Assembly (NCBI GenBank): GCA_001778375.1
Contig: MFGV01000028.1
Location: forward strand, 1 to 36,481
Direction of reading: 5' to 3'
Length of the DNA stretch: 36,481 bases
Source: Candidatus Firestonebacteria bacterium RIFOXYD2_FULL_39_29
GTDB lineage: Bacteria; Oederibacteriota; D2-FULL-39-29
The stretch's first letter is position 1. Every line of letters begins with the position of its first letter. The position numbers and the translations under genes are program-made. Positions 32,504 through 36,481 of this stretch are shown in pieces. The notes beneath the pieces are model-generated. The model was not told where the DNA came from. It was given only the letters and a program-made list of their open reading frames with translations, and searched no databases.

Positions 32504-33159
32504 AAAGTATTATTGCGATTTTAATAGTATTCTCCGGTTTTCTTCCTCTTTTTGCAGAAGAGATGAAAATCAGTAAAGAGAATCCTTTGACTATTACCGC
32601 AAAGTCCTGGACAATCAACAGCAAGACAAAAGAAGTTACGTACAATGGAGATGTTGTTCTTAAACATTCAGGAAATGTATTGAAAGCAGAAAAACTTGTT
32701 CTTTTGCCCGGAGGAAATAAAGTAGTTGCAGAGCAGGATGTTTCTTTCTGGAGTGAGAGTAGACAACTGGAAATAACAGGGGGTTATACAGAATATTTGA
32801 AAGATACGGGACAGCTTCTGATGAAAAAAGATGCTGTTTTGTTCTTGACTGAGAAGGATGGAATGAAGACGGATATAAGAGGAGATTCCGTAGATGTTCT
32901 TAACGGGGGAGAAAGAGCCATGGTGTCCGGTTCGGTGATTATAACGCGTGATGATATTTTGATTAATTGCGGTAGTGCCGATTATGATAAGATTCAAGAC
33001 ACTATTATTCTGGAAGGCAAACCTGAAGTGAAAAAAGGAAGTAATACTTACAAGGGAGAAAAGATTTCTATTTTTATTAAACAAAGAAAGCTTATAGCTG
33101 ACAAAAATGTTACGGCCAGGATCTATCCTGAAGAGAAAAAAAATGCTGATAAGAACTGA
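32500..33159 (+). CDS. lptA: LPS transport periplasmic protein LptA/OstA-like
   Basis: Periplasmic bridge protein of LPS transport, 219 aa. A signal peptide ([19 protein letters not shown]) is followed by OstA-type beta repeats ('[50 protein letters not shown]', '[23 protein letters not shown]', '[25 protein letters not shown]'). The start overlaps lptC by 4 nt, and the end overlaps lptB by 17 nt. Confidence 0.92.
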   Translation: MKSIIAILIVFSGFLPLFAEEMKISKENPLTITAKSWTINSKTKEVTYNGDVVLKHSGNVLKAEKLVLLPGGNKVVAEQDVSFWSESRQLEITGGYTEYLKDTGQLLMKKDAVLFLTEKDGMKTDIRGDSVDVLNGGERAMVSGSVIITRDDILINCGSADYDKIQDTIILEGKPEVKKGSNTYKGEKISIFIKQRKLIADKNVTARIYPEEKKNADKN

Positions 33160-33862
33160 AGGGCTTACAAAAAAATATAAAAAACGCTACGTTGTTAACG
33201 GAGTAAATATTGAAGTTAACAAAGGTGAAATTGTCGGATTACTGGGACCAAATGGCGCAGGTAAAAGCACAACCTTTTACATGATCGTTGGTCTTATAAA
33301 GCCGGAAGCGGGAAAAGTCTATATTGGTTCAACAGATGTGACAAAATGTCCCACTTATGAAAGGGCGAAATACGGAGTGGGGTATCTGCCTCAGGAGCCT
33401 TCAATATTTAGGAAACTTTCGGTGGAAGATAATATAATGGCAATACTGGAAACGATGGATTTGACCGATTTGGAAAGAAAAAAGCATTTAGACCGCTTGC
33501 TTGATGAATTTAGTATTACAAAGCTGCGAAAGAGTATGGCATATACACTTTCCGGCGGGGAAAGAAGAAGAGTGGAGATTGCACGAGCACTTGTAACTAA
33601 TCCGTCATTTTTGCTTTTGGACGAACCTTTTGTAGGTATTGATCCTATTACGGTTGCTGACATCCAGCAGGTAATTTCTCAATTAAAAAAGAAAGGGCTT
33701 GGTATTCTTATTACCGATCACAATGTAAGGGAAACTCTCTCGGTTACAGACAGGGCCTATATAATGTATGAAGGTAAAATTCTTCTTTCAGGGGATGCTA
33801 AAAAGCTTTCAACCGATAAGAAAGCAAAAGAATTTTACCTTGGAGAGAAATTTACACTCTAA
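33143..33862 (+). CDS. lptB: LPS export ABC transporter ATP-binding protein
   Basis: ATPase that powers LPS extraction from the inner membrane. It has 239 aa. Walker A is GPNGAGKST (35-43), the Q-loop is at Q84 ([17 protein letters not shown]), the signature is LSGGERRR (136-143), Walker B is LLLDEPF (157-163), and the switch His lies in ITDHNVRET. The length and N-terminus ([15 protein letters not shown]) match LptB; an in-frame ATG at 33107 inside lptA would add 12 residues and is unlikely. The permeases LptF and LptG are not in this window. Confidence 0.96.
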   Translation: MLIRTEGLTKKYKKRYVVNGVNIEVNKGEIVGLLGPNGAGKSTTFYMIVGLIKPEAGKVYIGSTDVTKCPTYERAKYGVGYLPQEPSIFRKLSVEDNIMAILETMDLTDLERKKHLDRLLDEFSITKLRKSMAYTLSGGERRRVEIARALVTNPSFLLLDEPFVGIDPITVADIQQVISQLKKKGLGILITDHNVRETLSVTDRAYIMYEGKILLSGDAKKLSTDKKAKEFYLGEKFTL

Positions 33863-33903
33863 GATGACAAAAATCATAATACAAAAAAACAAAAATATAT
33901 TAT

Positions 33904-34013
33904 GGCGAGTATGCCGCAGAAAACCACGGAGGTAACTCCGTGGATGAATGCGGCATGAATAATAAATTGAATTCCACTCGCCGAAACTCCGGACGTAAGT
34001 CCGCAGAGGTTCA
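33904..34013 (+). other. Nested hairpin element with two GUAA loops before def
   Basis: Three stems nest: GGCGAGT (33904-33910) with ACTCGCC (33976-33982); ATGCCGCA (33911-33918) with TGCGGCAT (33949-33956); and CCACGGAG-GTAA-CTCCGTGG (33924-33943). A further hairpin CGGAC-GTAA-GTCCG (33990-34003) follows. All stems are perfect, and both loops are GNRA type. It lies in the lptB-def gap and ends about 20 nt before the def start. It may be a structured leader RNA or a REP-like repeat; I do not recognise a family. Confidence 0.8.
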
Positions 34014-34031
34014 TAATACAGGTGAAAGATC

Positions 34032-34538
34032 ATGAAAATAGTAAAATATGGAACTCCAATACTTAGAAAGAAAGCTGTAAAGATAATAAAGATCGATGAG
34101 CGTATTTTAAAGCTGGCTGAATCTATGATTTCGACATTGAATGCGGCAAAAGGAGTAGGGCTTGCCGCAAATCAGGTCGGAATACAGGAAAGAATTTGTG
34201 TTATTGATGCCGGAAGGGGAGATAAAAAAGGCGAGGTTCTATGCCTTATTAATCCTGAGATTACAGCTTCGGAAGGCAGTATAAAATTTGAAGAGGGCTG
34301 TCTTTCTTTCCCTGAAATATTTGCTGAGATAGAGCGTCCGTCAAAGGTAATTGTGTCTTATAAGGATTTGAAAGGCAAGGATAAAGAAATAACAGCCGAA
34401 GGAATACTGGCAAGGGTAATGCAGCACGAGATAGATCATTTAAATGGTGTGCTTTTTGTGGATCATATGAGTAAGATTAAGTATATACTTTTAAGTAAGA
34501 GGCTTAAAGCACTCGAAAAAGAAACCAAGGGAAAATGA
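34032..34538 (+). CDS. def: Peptide deformylase
   Basis: Removes the formyl group from nascent N-termini. It has 168 aa with all three motifs: GVGLAANQVG (41-50), EGCLSFP (88-94, metal ligand C90) and QHEIDHLNG (131-139, H132, E133, H136). AGGTGA precedes the ATG. It overlaps fmt by 4 nt, the classical def-fmt operon. The nested hairpin element lies just upstream and could affect its expression. Confidence 0.98.
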   Translation: MKIVKYGTPILRKKAVKIIKIDERILKLAESMISTLNAAKGVGLAANQVGIQERICVIDAGRGDKKGEVLCLINPEITASEGSIKFEEGCLSFPEIFAEIERPSKVIVSYKDLKGKDKEITAEGILARVMQHEIDHLNGVLFVDHMSKIKYILLSKRLKALEKETKGK

Positions 34539-35470
34539 AGATATTATTTTACGGTACAGCGGATATATCGGCAAGAGTGTTGAAAAAGCTCTTTGATACG
34601 AAAAGACATGAGATTGAAGTAGTAACCTCCTGTGACAAACCAAGAGGCCGTGGGTTGAACGTAAAGGCTTGCGAAGTAAAGGGTCTTGCAGGGCTGCTCG
34701 GGCTTAAAACTTATCAGCCGGAGAAGATAAAAGACGATATATTCTTTGAAAGCATAAAGAATAACAGTTATGACCTCGGTGTTGTTGTGGCTTATGGTCA
34801 GATATTGAGCCGGGAGATTATAGATTTGCCCGCAAAGGGAACGATTAATCTTCATTTCTCACTTCTGCCGAAATACCGTGGGGCAGCACCATATAACTGG
34901 GCTTTGATAAATGGGGAGAAGGTAACCGGTGTTACCATAATGTATGTTAAGAAAGAACTGGATGAAGGGGATATTATAGCGCAAAAAGAAGTTAAAATAG
35001 AGAAAGATGATAATGCTAAAACCCTTCTGGAAAAACTTATTATAGCAGGGGAAGAACTCCTGATAAAGGCGATAGATGACCTCGAAGCAGAAAAAGCTGA
35101 AAGAAAGGAACAAAAAAAAGAAGATGCGACTTACTTTGGTAAATTGCCTGATGATATTGGCAATATTGACTGGGCAAAAAACGCTGTTGAGATACATAAC
35201 CTGGTTCGTGGACTTGCACCGCTACTAAGTGCTTACTCTAAATTGAACGGTAAATTGATAAAAATTCTCAAGACTGAAATAGTAAATTTCAAAGAAACAG
35301 GCAAAGCAGGTGAGATTATCGGCGCCGAGAAAGGAAAAGGTTTAATAGTTAAAGCGGGAATCGGAGCGCTCCTTGTAAAATGCGTTAAGCCTGAAGGAAA
35401 AAAAGAAATGAGTTTTGAAGACTACGCACGCGGGAATAAAGTTGGACCCGGTATGCATTTTTCGAAATAG
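34535..35470 (+). CDS. fmt: Methionyl-tRNA formyltransferase
   Basis: Formylates initiator Met-tRNA using 10-formyl-tetrahydrofolate. It has 311 aa. The catalytic triad is visible as N105 and H107 in NLHFSLLPKYRGAAPYNW and D143 in ELDEGDI. The C-terminal Fmt domain starts near residue 205. It begins inside the def stop (ATGA overlap). Its product's substrate use is completed by Def, so the pair acts in sequence on the same methionine. Confidence 0.97.
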   Translation: MKILFYGTADISARVLKKLFDTKRHEIEVVTSCDKPRGRGLNVKACEVKGLAGLLGLKTYQPEKIKDDIFFESIKNNSYDLGVVVAYGQILSREIIDLPAKGTINLHFSLLPKYRGAAPYNWALINGEKVTGVTIMYVKKELDEGDIIAQKEVKIEKDDNAKTLLEKLIIAGEELLIKAIDDLEAEKAERKEQKKEDATYFGKLPDDIGNIDWAKNAVEIHNLVRGLAPLLSAYSKLNGKLIKILKTEIVNFKETGKAGEIIGAEKGKGLIVKAGIGALLVKCVKPEGKKEMSFEDYARGNKVGPGMHFSK

Positions 35471-35512
35471 TCATAAGCCAAATATTTAAACAGTAAACTA
35501 CTTTTAACTTGT

Positions 35513-35524
35513 ATCAGTGGAATC
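35513..35524. repeat. ATCAGTGGAATC half-repeat upstream of htpX
   Basis: A single ATCAGTGGAATC matching the first half of the dyads at 13694 and 28483. It lies 24 nt before the htpX start, just ahead of AAGGAGG. Confidence 0.6.
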
Positions 35525-35548
35525 ATCTTAAAAAGGAGGAAAAATAGA

Positions 35549-36409
35549 ATGAATGCAATAAAAACAACAGTATTACTGGCAGCTCTTTTAGGGTTGTTTA
35601 TGTTCTTTGGCGGTTTGTTTGGAGGAAAGACCGGAGTAATCATTGCGTTTGTGTTCGGAATGCTTATGAATTTGGTAATGTACTGGTTTTCGGATAAGAT
35701 AGTTCTTTCCATGTACGGGGCAAAGCCTGTGGAAGCAAAAGATGCACCCGAACTTTATGGGATGGTACAGAATCTCGCTTCAAGGATGGATATTCCGATG
35801 CCAAAAGTTTATATTATTGCGATGGCTGCGCCAAATGCGTTTGCTACAGGCCGGGATCCGGCTCACTCGGCAGTTGCTGTCAGTCCTTCAATAATGAGTT
35901 TACTTTCAAAGCATGAGCTTGAAGCTGTACTTGCGCATGAACTCTCACATGTAAAACACCGTGATACTCTGATTGCCACTTTGGCAGCGGGTATTGCTTC
36001 GGCAATATCAATGCTTGCCAATCTGTCTTATTTCGCTTCTATGTTTAGCGGCAGAAGCGGAGATAATGAAGACCGGAATCCTATTGTTTTATTGGTACTC
36101 GCAATCTTGACACCGATAATAGCAATGTTTATCCAGATGGCTATAAGCAGAGCCAGGGAATATGAAGCCGATAGCGGCGCTGCGACTGTTACAAATAGGC
36201 CGAGCAGTATGAGAACTGCGCTTGAAAAAATACACAGTTATGCGAAGAAAGCTCCGATAGAAGGCGGTTCACCTTCGACAGCGAGCTTATTTATTGTAAA
36301 CCCGTTTAAAGAAAGCTGGATGATTAATATGCTGAGCACACACCCGACTTTATCTAGACGGCTAAAGAACCTCGAGAAGACCGCGGATAAACTGGGACTA
36401 CCCTATTAA
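35549..36409 (+). CDS. htpX: HtpX-type M48 zinc metalloprotease
   Basis: Inner-membrane zinc protease that degrades damaged membrane proteins. It has 286 aa. Two N-terminal membrane segments (about 8-25 and 28-48) are followed by the catalytic HELSH (H130, E131, H134), two further hydrophobic segments (about 143-165 and 178-198) and the third-ligand region REYEAD (about 203-208). AAGGAGG gives a strong ribosome binding site. The gene looks complete and is the last in the window. Confidence 0.96.
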   Translation: MNAIKTTVLLAALLGLFMFFGGLFGGKTGVIIAFVFGMLMNLVMYWFSDKIVLSMYGAKPVEAKDAPELYGMVQNLASRMDIPMPKVYIIAMAAPNAFATGRDPAHSAVAVSPSIMSLLSKHELEAVLAHELSHVKHRDTLIATLAAGIASAISMLANLSYFASMFSGRSGDNEDRNPIVLLVLAILTPIIAMFIQMAISRAREYEADSGAATVTNRPSSMRTALEKIHSYAKKAPIEGGSPSTASLFIVNPFKESWMINMLSTHPTLSRRLKNLEKTADKLGLPY

Positions 36410-36481
36410 TAATAATTACTAATGCAGACTGTGTCGCAATTATTTCTAGAAACACCGTTCTTTGACAACTGGAACCAAGAA
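36410..36481. other. Window end with inverted copy of the window-start 17-mer
   Basis: Non-coding. CAGACTGTGTCGCAATT (36425-36441) is the exact reverse complement of AATTGCGACACAGTCTG at 63-79. TTACTAATG near 36416 also mirrors the CTAA-rich start. Nothing else is identified. Confidence 0.7.

Noticed and set aside
1-36481. CRISPR array
   Set aside because: No regularly spaced identical 24-40-nt repeats with unique spacers are seen; the periodic arrays have 7-12-nt units.

Overview
This 36.5 kb window looks like a chromosomal segment of an uncultured, AT-rich, Gram-negative-type (diderm) bacterium. The evidence is an almost complete set of Kdo and LPS-transport genes (kdsB, kdsA, kdsD, lptC, lptA, lptB), a TolC/HlyD export system, an OmpA-family protein and a PorV-like outer-membrane barrel. 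A secreted protein with a 'YPGKLTEKNGNPITG'-type N-terminal module, a HEAT-repeat/PilZ gene pair and the gene order recall candidate phyla such as Elusimicrobiota, Omnitrophota or Firestonebacteria. That placement is inference and no marker here fixes it. All protein genes lie on the + strand.

Layout. (1) 1-5335: TolC-type outer-membrane channel, periplasmic adaptor and two tandem MacB-type permeases with no ATPase in view; each intergenic gap carries a copy of one heptad-periodic repeat. (2) 5420-8819: a response regulator, a strong promoter, a secreted HxH protein and two SAM methyltransferases. (3) 8820-11106: an OmpA-family gene embedded in non-coding DNA dense in hairpins, including two copies of a ~94-nt structured repeat, followed by tRNA-Val(GAC). 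(4) 11107-14935: HEAT-repeat protein, zinc-finger/PilZ protein, PorV-like barrel. (5) 15082-22530: housekeeping genes lepA, a degenerate YchF-like GTPase, a HemW-like radical SAM enzyme, rplM-rpsI with a terminator, miaB and an Ogg2-type glycosylase. (6) 22731-27497: an accessory island with an AlbA-type regulator, a complete group II intron (24100-26076), a HEPN/zinc-ribbon protein and a small membrane protein. (7) 27638-36409: kdsB; pyrG-kdsA-kdsD-lptC-lptA-lptB; a nested-hairpin element; def-fmt; htpX.

The genes of region 7 make CMP-Kdo and move LPS to the outer membrane, with pyrG supplying CTP for the KdsB reaction. def and fmt handle N-formylmethionine on initiator tRNA and nascent proteins. 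The PilZ protein, with both c-di-GMP motifs intact, and the HEAT protein before it are probably one signalling unit.

The most unusual signals are in the non-coding DNA. Many intergenic gaps hold short degenerate words repeated at a 7-nt period (10-nt in one case), often as complementary arms that could fold into long hairpins. There is also a duplicated 94-nt structured element around the OmpA gene, a 110-nt nested-hairpin element with two GUAA loops before def, and a perfect 17-bp palindrome with a GAAA loop. The intron has an enlarged domain VI carrying a short ORF that reads into the 3' exon. The best candidate for an undescribed protein system is the HEPN/zinc-ribbon plus membrane-protein pair in the intron-bearing island.
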